Shown: positions 8,077-16,737 of the stretch, piece by piece
Layout of the letters: each line of letters starts with the position of its first letter
Numbering within the stretch: position 1 is the first letter of the stretch
Assembly: GCF_027531545.1 (NCBI RefSeq)
Contig: NZ_JAPZSC010000039.1
Coordinates: 1-34,379 of the forward strand
Direction of reading: 5' to 3'
Origin: Silanimonas sp.
GTDB taxonomy: Bacteria > Pseudomonadota > Gammaproteobacteria > Xanthomonadales > Xanthomonadaceae
DNA length: 34,379 nt
The notes under the pieces: model-generated
What the model saw: only the letters and a program-made list of their open reading frames with translations
Databases searched by the model: none
Told to the model about the DNA's origin: nothing
Position numbers and translations under genes: made by a program

Positions 8077-10290
8077 TCAGAACCGGTAGGTGCCCGCCAC
8101 GCCAATGGTGCGCGGCCGCAGCGTCGACACCGTTTCCGGCCCAAACACGGTGGACGACAGCAGCGGCCGCTCGTCGGTGAGGTTGTTCACGAAGGCCGTC
8201 AGCGTCAGATCGCCGATGTCCACGCCGAAGCGCAGGTCCATGGCCGTGTAATCGCCCAGCGTGCGCCGGGTGGCCGGCGTGTAGCTGCTCTGGTAGCCGC
8301 CGACATGCTGCAGGTTGAAGCCCAGGTTCGCAGGCCGCCCCGCCACGTCGAAGTCATAGCGCACAGAGCCGTTGGCCGTGACGCGCGGGATGCCGGCGCT
8401 GCGCGTGCCGCCCGGCGTCACGCCGCCGGTGGAGTCCAGGCCCACGACGTTCTGGCTGAAGGTGCTGTCGGTGTAGCCCACGCCGGCTGAGAGACGCAGG
8501 TTAGACGAGGGCCGCGCCACCACCTCAATCTCGAAGCCCTGCACGTCCACCGAAGCGCCCGGGTTCAGACGGCCCAGCGAATCGACATAGGTGAAGCCCC
8601 CCACCGCGGGCGGCGAAGCAAGTGTCAGCTGCGGGTTCTTCCACTTCGTCTGGTACACCGCCGCGTTGAGGTTGACGCGGTTGTCGGCCAGCGAGAGCTT
8701 GGCGCCGGCTTCGTAGGTCCACAGGCTGTCCGACGTGGCGAATGGCGGCACGAAGAAGGTGACACCGGGCGGAATGGCCAGCGGGAAGTTGGTCTTGCCC
8801 AGCCGGAAGCCCTTGGATGCCTGCACGTAGTAGGTGCTGCGCGTGTCGCTCCAGCTCAGCGAGACGTGCGGCGTGGTCGGCGTTTCCTTGATCACGGAGC
8901 TGTTCACCGTGGTCGCGCCGAACTGCGTCAGGTTCACCTGGTCGTCGCTTTCGTAGCTCGTGCGCCGCAGGCCGGCGTTCACGGCCACGCCATTGCCAAA
9001 CTTGTAGCCCAGCTCACCGAACAACGCCGTCTGGCTGCGGTCGATGATGGTGTCGCTGCCGAAGGCGTTGCCCAGCCCTGGCACCGGTGTGGTGCTGTAG
9101 TTCAGCGTCTTCTCGGTCGACCAGAACAAGCCAGCCGACCAGGTCAGCCCCGTGGTCGCCTCGGCCGACACCAGCCGCAACTCCTGCGCGGCCACGCGCG
9201 AGTCGAATCCGCCGAAGAGCACCCACTGCGTGTCGGCGGGCAAACCGAAGGCGGCGTTGAACGGGCCGAACGACGCCGTCAGGTCACTGACATACCGCGC
9301 CTTCTTGTCGAAATAGGACGTGGCCGACACGATGTCGAAGCCCGGCATCTTGTAGGTGATCGACAGGTTCGCGGCCTGCAGCTTGTCGCTCTGCGGTTCG
9401 AGCACGGCCTTGCTGCCAATCTGCAGGTCGGTGCCGACGTTGTAGACCGAGGTCGAGTCCTGCTTCAGGTCTTGCAGGTAGAGGCGGCCACTCACGCTGA
9501 GTTGCGGCGTCGGCTGTGCGAACAGCGCGATGCGCGCGCCGCTGGTGACGACCTTGTCGACGTCCTTCCCAAGTGCCCCGGCATCGATCACGCCGGCCTG
9601 CTCGGTGCGGTAGGCCGTCAGGCCCAGGGCCACGACGTCCTTCACCAGCGGCACCGAGACGCCCGCCACGGCCTCGCTGTTCCAGTCACTTGCGCCGTTC
9701 GTCTTTGACAGGCCCAGCCGACCGTACGACTCCATCGCCTTCAGGCTGGGGTTGCGGGTGGTGATCTTGATGGTGCCGCCCAGCGATGCCGAGCCATACA
9801 AGGTGGAGCGCGGGCCGCGGATGACGAGCACGTTCTCGATGTCGAACAGGCCCAGGTCGATGTTGCCGTTGCCCTGCACCACGCTGGTGGGGATGTCGTC
9901 GATGTACATGGCCACGGTGGACTGCGTCAGGCCGACGGCCGCACCATCCGAGACACCGCGGATGGCGATGCTGCGCGTCAGCGGCGAGCCCGCCTTGGTG
10001 AACACCACGCTGGGCTCGCCCGGCAGCGCCTCTTCGAGGCTGGACACGCCGCGACGCTCCAGTTCGTCGCCGGTGATCGCCTTCACCGACAGTGGCACGG
10101 CCTGCAGCGTCTCGGTGCGCTTGGTGGCGGTGATGGTGATGGTCTCGACGCCGGTGTTGGCCGCTGGCGCCTGCTGTGCCGCGGCACCCAGCGGAACCCC
10201 AAGGGCGGCGGCCAGACAGGCGCTCAGCGGCGACAGGCGCGGCGCGGAACGGACGAACGAAGACCGGCGGTGGGAGCAGATGCGGGACAT
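8077..10290 (-). CDS. TonB-dependent outer-membrane receptor
   Basis: A receptor of 737 residues for energised uptake across the outer membrane. It has a signal peptide (about 1-38, ending LGAAA-QQ), a TonB-box-like segment ETITITATK (49-57), a plug domain with the conserved DIENVLVIRGPRSTLYG and GGTIKITTRNP, and a 22-strand-type barrel ending in the required C-terminal phenylalanine (GTYRF). The start is supported by GAGGAG 5 nt upstream of the ATG. No siderophore biosynthesis gene is nearby; with an XRE-cupin regulator downstream and a divergent catabolic operon, uptake of an organic substrate is more likely than iron. The promoter region carries operator site C and a TTGACA -35-like element. 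The ligand cannot be read from the sequence. Confidence 0.92.
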   Translation of the reverse strand: MSRICSHRRSSFVRSAPRLSPLSACLAAALGVPLGAAAQQAPAANTGVETITITATKRTETLQAVPLSVKAITGDELERRGVSSLEEALPGEPSVVFTKAGSPLTRSIAIRGVSDGAAVGLTQSTVAMYIDDIPTSVVQGNGNIDLGLFDIENVLVIRGPRSTLYGSASLGGTIKITTRNPSLKAMESYGRLGLSKTNGASDWNSEAVAGVSVPLVKDVVALGLTAYRTEQAGVIDAGALGKDVDKVVTSGARIALFAQPTPQLSVSGRLYLQDLKQDSTSVYNVGTDLQIGSKAVLEPQSDKLQAANLSITYKMPGFDIVSATSYFDKKARYVSDLTASFGPFNAAFGLPADTQWVLFGGFDSRVAAQELRLVSAEATTGLTWSAGLFWSTEKTLNYSTTPVPGLGNAFGSDTIIDRSQTALFGELGYKFGNGVAVNAGLRRTSYESDDQVNLTQFGATTVNSSVIKETPTTPHVSLSWSDTRSTYYVQASKGFRLGKTNFPLAIPPGVTFFVPPFATSDSLWTYEAGAKLSLADNRVNLNAAVYQTKWKNPQLTLASPPAVGGFTYVDSLGRLNPGASVDVQGFEIEVVARPSSNLRLSAGVGYTDSTFSQNVVGLDSTGGVTPGGTRSAGIPRVTANGSVRYDFDVAGRPANLGFNLQHVGGYQSSYTPATRRTLGDYTAMDLRFGVDIGDLTLTAFVNNLTDERPLLSSTVFGPETVSTLRPRTIGVAGTYRF

Positions 10291-10413
10291 GGAGACTCCT
10301 CGGGGGTTGTAGGGGGGTGCAGACCGGAATGACAGCGATACAGGGCGGCGGGTTCGCCGCCCGTCCCGGCCCGTTCAGGGTGCGGCAGGGCGTGCCGAGA
10401 CTGTTCCATCGAG

Positions 10414-10428
10414 TTAACCTATTGTCAA
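10414..10428. promoter_or_regulatory. Putative operator site C (TTAACCTATTGTCAA)
   Basis: It lies in the 220-bp divergent region between the TonB receptor and the MFS gene, 131 bp from the former's start and 90 bp from the latter's. It matches the perfect palindrome of site B at 11 of 15 positions. On the minus strand it contains TTGACA, a perfect -35, with AACAGT 17 bp further on, so it may overlap the receptor promoter. Confidence 0.5.
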
Positions 10429-10510
10429 CTTCTAGGAATCCCGGTAGCGTAGTCGCCACACGCGGCAGCAATGAGACTCCGAATGATCAGCACGGAGTCC
10501 GTAACCCTCG

Positions 10511-11893
10511 ATGACGACGCAAAGTACATCCTCTGGATTGCCTATCGCACCCTCTGCAAGCGCCTGGACGGCGCGCTCGCTGTTCGGGCTGGGCGCGCTG
10601 CTGGCGGTGCTGCTGCTGTCCACCAACCTGCAGATCCAGACGCTGCTGGTGGAACCCATCCGTGCCGAGCTGAGCCTGACCGACTTGCAGCTCGGTCAAC
10701 TGCATGGGCTGACCGTGCTGACGCTCGGGGCCCTGGCGGCCTGGCCCATCGGCTGGCTGGCCGACCGCTGGGACCGGCGCTGGGTGCTGGCCTTGTGCGT
10801 GGTGGTGTGGTCGACGGCCACCTACGGCGGCGGCCTCAGCCAGGGTTTCGACGGCCTGCTGTGGGCGATGGTAGGGCTGGCCATCGGAGAAGCGGCGTTG
10901 CTGCCCATCGTCTATGCGCTCACGCCGCAGGTGGTGCCGGCGAAGCGCCTGCCGGTGGCCAATGCGGCGGTGTACGCCACGCTGGTGCTGGGCAGCGGGC
11001 TGGCGCTGGTGGCCGGCAGCGCGGTGTATGAAGCGCTGTCCACGCATGGGCAGCGCCTGCCCTGGCCCGAAGGTACCCCTGCGTGGCGGCTGATGTTCTT
11101 CGTCACGGCGCTGTTGGGCGTGCCTGTGGCGTTCTTGGTGCTGGGGATGCGCCTGCATCCTGCCGGAGGGGCGGCAGCGGCGGACCCGGGCGCCGGGGCT
11201 GTTGCGCCGCCTTCGCTGTCGCACAATCAGTTCGGGCACTACCTGCGCGAGCACGGGCTGTCGCTGGTGATGGTGCAGGCCTCGTTGTCGCTCATCACGC
11301 TCGGCTGGTTCCAGCTGATGCTGTGGACGCCGGCCATCCTGGGCCGCAGCTTTGGCAGCACGGTGGGCGGGGCGGGCCTGGATTTCGGGCTGGTCGTCAC
11401 CCTGGCCAGCGCCGTGGGCACAGTAGCCGGCCTGTACTGGGTGACGCGCCCGGCCAACCGAGACAACCCGGTGGGCAACTTCCGCCTCGTCTGGCTGGGC
11501 GGCCTGGCCGCGCTGCCGCTGGTGGTGGCCATGGCCTGGGCGCCTTCGGCCGGCCTGCTTCTGCTGCTGGCGGGCCTGGCCATGACCTGCCTGGTCGTCG
11601 GCGTTTCGCAGGCGCCCGCGCTGCTGCAGCAGATGTCGCCGCCAGCGCTGCTGAGCCGCTCGATCGCGCTGTTTCCGTTGGTGGCACTGCCGCTGCGCGG
11701 GTTGCAGGCGCCGGCCGTGGGCTGGCTGTCGGACCGCTTCGGCACGGCCGACCCCCGCGGCCTGCTGCACGCCATGGTCATCGTCGCGGCGGTCACGCTG
11801 GCCCTCGGCGTGCTGGCGCTGTGGCGGCTGCAGGGCTACTACGTCCGTCTGGCGGTGCATGCGCGCGGCGCCACCCCCAACTCCAACGCCTGA
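10511..11893 (+). CDS. MFS transporter (spinster-like)
   Basis: A 460-residue inner-membrane carrier of the major facilitator superfamily, with about 12 hydrophobic segments. Motif A is seen as GWLADRWDRR (81-90) between segments 2 and 3, and the preceding LTDLQLGQLHGL is typical of the spinster-like branch of organic-solute carriers. A second motif A-like GWLSDRFG occurs in the C-terminal half. It is the first gene of a 17-gene plus-strand run and is followed only 5 nt later by the BAAT-type hydrolase. Being divergent from the TonB receptor suggests it moves the same compound or a breakdown product across the inner membrane; direction is not determined. No strong ribosome site is visible before the ATG. 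Confidence 0.88.
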   Translation: MTTQSTSSGLPIAPSASAWTARSLFGLGALLAVLLLSTNLQIQTLLVEPIRAELSLTDLQLGQLHGLTVLTLGALAAWPIGWLADRWDRRWVLALCVVVWSTATYGGGLSQGFDGLLWAMVGLAIGEAALLPIVYALTPQVVPAKRLPVANAAVYATLVLGSGLALVAGSAVYEALSTHGQRLPWPEGTPAWRLMFFVTALLGVPVAFLVLGMRLHPAGGAAAADPGAGAVAPPSLSHNQFGHYLREHGLSLVMVQASLSLITLGWFQLMLWTPAILGRSFGSTVGGAGLDFGLVVTLASAVGTVAGLYWVTRPANRDNPVGNFRLVWLGGLAALPLVVAMAWAPSAGLLLLLAGLAMTCLVVGVSQAPALLQQMSPPALLSRSIALFPLVALPLRGLQAPAVGWLSDRFGTADPRGLLHAMVIVAAVTLALGVLALWRLQGYYVRLAVHARGATPNSNA

Positions 11894-11898
11894 GCCCC

Positions 11899-13224
11899 AT
11901 GACCGTTGCACTCCACCTGCGCCCCGCGCCCTACCTCTACAACGAATGGGTGCCCTTGCGCGCCAGCGGCCTGGCGCCGGGACAGATTGTCACGCTCGAA
12001 CTCGAGCACGTGGATGACGTCGGCCAGCGCTGGCGGGCCACGGCCGAACTGAGCGCCGATGCCACGGGCGGAATCGACACCGCCGACGCGCCCAGCCGCC
12101 GCGGCAGCTACCTCGGCACCAGCCGCGACGGGCTGCTGTGGTCCATGGCCCCGGACGGCGTCACCGACCGCACCGCCTTCATGACGCAGGGCCGCAGCTT
12201 CATGCACATGGCCGGCCAGCCCGGCGGCGACAAGCTGCAGCCGCGCCAGCACACGCTGCGCGTGCTGGACGGCGGCCGCGTGCTGGCTGAAGGCCAGTTC
12301 AGCCAGACGCGCCTGGGCCCGGGCGTGCGTGTGCAGGAACTGGCCGAGGACCCCGTGCGCGGCCTGGCCTTCCACCCCGCGCCCGGGAACGCGCCAGCCC
12401 GCGGCGCAGTGTTGTCGCTCACCGGCTCGGGCGGCGGCGTCGAGAACAGCTGGGCACCGCTGCTGGCTTCGCACGGCATCCCGGTGCTCAGTGCGGCCAC
12501 CTTCGCATGGCCGGGCAGACCCGAACTGATGCAGCACATCGACCTGGCGTACTTCGAGCAGGCGGCGTTGTGGATGCGGCAGCATTTCGGTGTGCAGCGC
12601 ATCGCCGTGCAGGGCGGCTCGCGCGGCGGCGAACTGACGCTGGTGCTGGCGTCGTACCGCCCCGACCTGTTCTGCGGCGGCGTGGCCATGGTGCCCTTCC
12701 ACAACGTGGTGGCCGGCTTCGACCACCTGCGCAACGTGCACGAGCAGCCCAGCTGGGTGCTGAACGGCCAGCCGCTGCCCTATGCCGACGTGCAGCTGAC
12801 CCTGGACGGACCCAACGCGGTGTACACGCCCGATGGCCTGGCCGCCACACCCGACTATCTGCGTGACGCCGCGAGCGCCGAGGCCGACACGCGCTGCGGC
12901 ATCCCGGTGGAACACTGCAGCGGGCCGCTGCTGCTGATCTCGGGCCGCGACGACGCCATGTGGCCCAGCGCCTACGGCGGCGACCGCGTCATCGACCGCC
13001 TGCGCCGCCACGGCCTGGCGCACCGCGCCGAGCACCTGGCCTTCGAGAACGTGGGCCACTACCTGGTGCCGCCGGGCCAGCCCACGGCAATGTGTTCCTC
13101 GCTGTACCACCCGCTTGCCAAGATCACGCTGGCCTGCGGCGGCCAGCCGCGCGCCACGGCCGAGGCGGGCCGCACCGCCATGGACCGCATGCTGCGCTTC
13201 TACGGCGAGCTGTTCGCAGACTGA
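11899..13224 (+). CDS. BAAT-type acyl-CoA thioesterase/acyltransferase-like alpha/beta hydrolase 1
   Basis: A protein of 441 residues with the two-domain layout of the bile acid-CoA:amino acid N-acyltransferase/acyl-CoA thioesterase family. An N-terminal beta-sandwich (about 1-130) is followed by an alpha/beta hydrolase. The nucleophile is Ser241 in GGSRGGE, where animal BAAT enzymes have Cys; likely partners are Asp351 or Asp352 (SGRDDAMWPS) and His387 (NVGHYLV). Serine favours hydrolysis of a thioester, ester or amide over amide synthesis (family knowledge). It has no signal peptide and is cytoplasmic. The ATG lies 5 nt after the MFS stop, so the two are translationally close. A paralogue lies at 16738-18087. 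Confidence 0.82.
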   Translation: MTVALHLRPAPYLYNEWVPLRASGLAPGQIVTLELEHVDDVGQRWRATAELSADATGGIDTADAPSRRGSYLGTSRDGLLWSMAPDGVTDRTAFMTQGRSFMHMAGQPGGDKLQPRQHTLRVLDGGRVLAEGQFSQTRLGPGVRVQELAEDPVRGLAFHPAPGNAPARGAVLSLTGSGGGVENSWAPLLASHGIPVLSAATFAWPGRPELMQHIDLAYFEQAALWMRQHFGVQRIAVQGGSRGGELTLVLASYRPDLFCGGVAMVPFHNVVAGFDHLRNVHEQPSWVLNGQPLPYADVQLTLDGPNAVYTPDGLAATPDYLRDAASAEADTRCGIPVEHCSGPLLLISGRDDAMWPSAYGGDRVIDRLRRHGLAHRAEHLAFENVGHYLVPPGQPTAMCSSLYHPLAKITLACGGQPRATAEAGRTAMDRMLRFYGELFAD

Positions 13225-13253
13225 ACCTCATCCACCTCGGGAGCCCCACCACC

Positions 13254-14906
13254 ATGACTCCTCTGTCGCCACTGGCCCAGCAAACCGCCGCACGCACGCA
13301 CGCCGCCGCACCCTGGCGCACTTGGTGCTGCCCGCTGCACTTCATGGGCGGGTTCTCTCCCGACCGCGACGCCCGGCGAGGCTGGCTCGCCAGCGCCCCG
13401 GGTGCGGCGGATGCCGCCGCCTTGCCCTCGTTCTCGGACCAGACGCCGAAGACCCGCAGCGCGATGTGCACCGCCGACGCCGCGCTCACCGCCGGCCTGA
13501 TGCAGCGGCTGGACGCCGAGCGCGTGCTGGTGTTCCGCAACGCCCGCGTGCTGACGATGCGCGGCTGGCAGGCCCTGCCGGCACACGACGTGTGGGTCCA
13601 GGGCGGACGCATCGCCGCGGTGCAGCCCACCGGCGGCGCGCTGCCCGAGCACGCGCTGGTGGTCGACGCCAGCGGCAAGACGCTGATGCCCGGCCTGTCG
13701 GACATCCACGCCCACCCCTTCACCGCCCCCTGGGCGCAGGCCTTCGCCGGCATGGTGCAGGGCGGCGGCGACGGCCAGTGGTACGTGTTGCCTTATGCCC
13801 TGCAGCTGTGGGAGCTGCTGGCCTGCGGCATCACGCGCATCGAAGTGATGGCCGGTTGCCCCGACGCGCTGTGGCTGCGCGACAGCGTGCGCAACGGCCA
13901 GCTCGCCGGCCCGCGCATGGCGGTGGGCAGCCCGCTGGTGGACGGCGCGCCGTTGATCCACACCCCGCTGATGAGCTATGCCGTGGCCGACCTGGAAGGC
14001 GGCCGCCAGGCCGGCGAGCGGATCGCCGACCTGGGCTACGACTTCGCCAAGCCCTACAGCCACCTGCCGGCGGACGGCTACGAAGGCCTGATGCAGGTGC
14101 TGCAGCGCCGCGGCGTGCGCGTGATGGGCCACGTGCCGGTGTCGGTGGGCGTGGAAGCCGCCGTGCGGCGCGGCCAGCACGGCATCGCGCACAGCGCCGA
14201 GCTCTTCTACAACGAGCGCGGCCCCGAGCGGTACGACCCGGCGCGGCTGGAGCGCCTGGCGCGGCTGATGGCCGAGCACGGCACCTGGCTGCAGGGCACG
14301 GTGGTGGTGAGCGAACGGGTCGAGGCGCTTGGCGGCCGGAGGCCGCTGGGCTCGGTCGACGAGGCGCACATGCCGACCTTCCACCAGACGGTGTTCCACC
14401 GCGACAGCCCGATGATGAACATGATGGCGGCCAACCCCGAGAAGCAGTACCTCTTCGACGAGACCTACCGGCTGAGCTGCCTGGCCGTGGCCGCCGCCCA
14501 CCGCGCCGGCGTGCGTGTGCTGACCGGCACCGACTACCCCAACCCCTACGTGGTGGCCGGCTACTCGCTGCACGAGGAACTGGTGCACCTGACGCAGCAG
14601 TGCGGCCTGCTGCCGCACGAGGCCCTGCACGCCAGCACCCGCCGCGCGGCCGAGTACCACGGCGGCGGCGCCGAAGACGGCCTGGTGGCCGTGGGCGGCA
14701 TCGGCGACCTGGTGCTGCTGGACGGCAACCCGCTGGACGACATCCACCACACGCGCCGCGTGCACGCAGTGCTGGCCGGCATGCACTACATCGGGCCCGA
14801 CGCGCTGGCCGCCGGCAAGGCGCGCATCGCGCAGGCCTATGCCGCGATGCCGCCGGTGGTGATGGCCATGCCGCCGCAGGCCGCAGCGCCGGAGGCCGCG
14901 TCGTGA
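13254..14906 (+). CDS. Amidohydrolase 3 with CCPxH N-terminal extension
   Basis: A 550-residue paralogue of amidohydrolase 2. Metal-site residues are His152 and His154 (SDIHAHPF), Lys266 (YDFAKPY), His293 (MGHVPVS), His313 (IAHSAELFYN) and Asp427 (TGTDYPN). The N-terminal extension carries WRTWCCPLHF (21-30), and the catalytic domain starts near residue 90. The ATG at 13254 follows GGGAG. Its stop overlaps the GTG start of VOC3 by 4 nt (GTGA), so translation of the two is coupled. This is the strongest evidence that amidohydrolase and VOC proteins work as a pair. It contains more Met and His in the loop at 372-398 than its paralogue. Substrate unknown. Confidence 0.88.
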   Translation: MTPLSPLAQQTAARTHAAAPWRTWCCPLHFMGGFSPDRDARRGWLASAPGAADAAALPSFSDQTPKTRSAMCTADAALTAGLMQRLDAERVLVFRNARVLTMRGWQALPAHDVWVQGGRIAAVQPTGGALPEHALVVDASGKTLMPGLSDIHAHPFTAPWAQAFAGMVQGGGDGQWYVLPYALQLWELLACGITRIEVMAGCPDALWLRDSVRNGQLAGPRMAVGSPLVDGAPLIHTPLMSYAVADLEGGRQAGERIADLGYDFAKPYSHLPADGYEGLMQVLQRRGVRVMGHVPVSVGVEAAVRRGQHGIAHSAELFYNERGPERYDPARLERLARLMAEHGTWLQGTVVVSERVEALGGRRPLGSVDEAHMPTFHQTVFHRDSPMMNMMAANPEKQYLFDETYRLSCLAVAAAHRAGVRVLTGTDYPNPYVVAGYSLHEELVHLTQQCGLLPHEALHASTRRAAEYHGGGAEDGLVAVGGIGDLVLLDGNPLDDIHHTRRVHAVLAGMHYIGPDALAAGKARIAQAYAAMPPVVMAMPPQAAAPEAAS

Positions 14907-15811
14907 AGCGTTGCCTCGACCACGTCATCGTCTCGGTGCGCGACCTTGACGCCGCCGCCGCGGCCTATCGGCGCCTGGGCTTTGCGGTGATGCCGCGCGC
15001 CGTGCACCATAACCTGGGTACGGCCAACCACATCATCCAGTTCCACAGCAACTACTTCGAGCTGCTGGGCGACTTCCACAAGTACGCCGACCCGGCGATG
15101 CGCGAGTTCATGAGTGCGCGCTTCCAGGGCGAACCGGGTGAAAGCGGCGAAGGCGGCCTGTCGATGCTCTCGCTGAGCTGCACCGACCTGGCCGCCGACC
15201 GCGAGCGGCTGATCGCGCTCGGCCACACGCCCTCGGCCATCATGAACTCGGCCCGCGAGGTGGTGCTGGCCGACGGCAGCCCCGACGCCACCGCCAGCAG
15301 TTCGATGCTGAACTGGCGCGCCGCGCCGCGCCGCTGGAGCACGCTGTTCTACAGCTTCCACGGCAAGCCACACACCATCTGGTACGAACCGTGGCAGACG
15401 CACCCGAACACGGTGCACACGCTGGCGGGCATCACCTACTGCAGCAACGACTTCGCGGCCGACACGCCCTACGTCAACGACATGCTGTGCGCCGCGCCGG
15501 CTGAACACACCTCGCAGCGCTGCCTGTGGCCCACGCCGCAGGGCGAATGGCTGGAGCTGCTGAGCCCGGCCGTTCTGGCCGCGCGCTTTGCCGTGCCGGT
15601 GCCGGCAACGCCCTTTGCCGTGTGGCCGGTGGCGCTGCGCTACCGCGTGCAGGACCTGAGCGCCTGCCGGCAGGCGCTGCGCAACGGCGGCGTGCCCTTC
15701 GTCGAGCAGGCCGGCCTCATCACCGTGGCGGCCGAGCACGCGGCCGGCGCCATCAGCGAATTCACCGAGTCCACCGAAGCCCCAGCCCCTCCACAAGGAC
15801 CGCAAGCATGA
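14903..15811 (+). CDS. VOC (glyoxalase_3-like) family protein 3
   Basis: A protein of 302 residues starting at GTG 14903, which overlaps the stop of amidohydrolase 3. It opens CLDHVIVSVRDLDAAAAAY with the usual His (His7), then NHIIQFHSNYFELLG, the same arrangement as VOC2. A second, more diverged half contains WYEPWQTHPNTV and ends RCLWPTPQGEWLELLSP. Its stop overlaps the next gene's start (ATGA), so it is coupled at both ends. A metal-dependent isomerase, lyase or hydrolase acting on an amidohydrolase product is plausible; no substrate-specific residue can be recognised. Confidence 0.8.
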   Translation: MKRCLDHVIVSVRDLDAAAAAYRRLGFAVMPRAVHHNLGTANHIIQFHSNYFELLGDFHKYADPAMREFMSARFQGEPGESGEGGLSMLSLSCTDLAADRERLIALGHTPSAIMNSAREVVLADGSPDATASSSMLNWRAAPRRWSTLFYSFHGKPHTIWYEPWQTHPNTVHTLAGITYCSNDFAADTPYVNDMLCAAPAEHTSQRCLWPTPQGEWLELLSPAVLAARFAVPVPATPFAVWPVALRYRVQDLSACRQALRNGGVPFVEQAGLITVAAEHAAGAISEFTESTEAPAPPQGPQA

Positions 15812-16698
15812 AGATCCTCAAGCGCGAACCCAGCAACAGCATCGCCCGCACCGAACTCTGGACGGTGCAGGGCGACGCCATCGAGTACCCGTTCCTGGTC
15901 TACGTCACCACGCCCATGCCGATGACGCCCAAGCCCGAGAAGGGCTGGCACGGCATCGTCGTCACCGACGGCAGCCTGGGCACGGGTGCGATGTCGTCGG
16001 TGGCCGGCTACCTGGGCATGGGCGAGATGCCGCCGGCCGTGGTGGTGGCCATCGGCTACCCGCTGGACAACGCCATCCCGGCCGTGGTGGCGCGCAACCG
16101 CGACCTGACGCCCGTGCCCTGGCCCGAGTGGGACGCGCCCTACGGCCAGATGCTCGGCGCGCCCGCGCCGCCCTCGGGCAGTGCCGAGGCGTTTGCCACC
16201 TTCGTGCATGGCGAACTGATGCCCTTCATCGAAAGCGAGGTTGGCGTGAACCCGGCCGAGTGGACGCTGGCCGGCCATTCGCTGGGCGGCCTGTTCGCCA
16301 CCTACTGCCTGCTCACGCGGCCCGGCGGCTGCCGGCGCTACCTGGCCGTGGGCTCGTCGTACTGGTGGAAGCGGCCGTACCTCTTCGACCGCGCGCGCGA
16401 GTTCGCGGCGGTGGAGCGGCCGCTGAACGTGTCGGTCTACCTGGCCGCAGGCGACCAGGAAACCACGGCGGGCTTCAGCACCAGCTGGCACCGTTACCTG
16501 GACGCCGATCTGTGGAAGGACTACCTGACAGTGATGCGCGGCATCCCCGACATCGTGGCCGAGACGCGCGAGATGGCCGGCCTGATCGGCCAGCGCTGGG
16601 GCACGCGCGTGCGCTGCGACATCCTCGACGACGAGACCCACGGCAGCGCCGTGTTCGCCGCCTACAGCCGCGGGCTGCGCTGGCTGCACAAGGTCTAG
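15808..16698 (+). CDS. Alpha/beta hydrolase, putative esterase (esterase D/Fes type)
   Basis: A 296-residue serine esterase of the family that includes esterase D, Fes and antigen 85. The nucleophile elbow is GHSLGG with Ser158, the acid is probably Asp216 (AAGDQE) or a neighbouring acidic residue, and His278 lies in DDETHGS, in the usual place near the C-terminus. There is no signal peptide, so it acts in the cytoplasm. The ATG overlaps the VOC3 stop by 4 nt. It likely hydrolyses an ester of the imported compound or of an intermediate. The Fes-like fold next to a TonB receptor might suggest a siderophore, but no other siderophore gene is present and the rest of the operon points to carbon/nitrogen catabolism. 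Confidence 0.8.
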   Translation: MKILKREPSNSIARTELWTVQGDAIEYPFLVYVTTPMPMTPKPEKGWHGIVVTDGSLGTGAMSSVAGYLGMGEMPPAVVVAIGYPLDNAIPAVVARNRDLTPVPWPEWDAPYGQMLGAPAPPSGSAEAFATFVHGELMPFIESEVGVNPAEWTLAGHSLGGLFATYCLLTRPGGCRRYLAVGSSYWWKRPYLFDRAREFAAVERPLNVSVYLAAGDQETTAGFSTSWHRYLDADLWKDYLTVMRGIPDIVAETREMAGLIGQRWGTRVRCDILDDETHGSAVFAAYSRGLRWLHKV

Positions 16699-16737
16699 CC
16701 GCCCCGCGCCTGCCCCTGCCCTCCACGAGAACCCCTC

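Noticed and set aside
13115-15811. A very long plus-strand open frame (about 900 codons) spanning AH3 and VOC3
   Set aside because: Only its last 302 codons (from GTG 14903) show a protein family. The earlier part is arginine- and alanine-rich and is an out-of-frame reading of amidohydrolase 3, as expected in such G+C-rich DNA.
8077-16698. Siderophore (enterobactin-like) uptake and Fes esterase system
   Set aside because: A TonB receptor, a Fes-like esterase and an EntS-like MFS protein are present, but there is no Fur-box-like site, no siderophore synthesis and no iron ABC importer; the other genes are amide and CoA enzymes.
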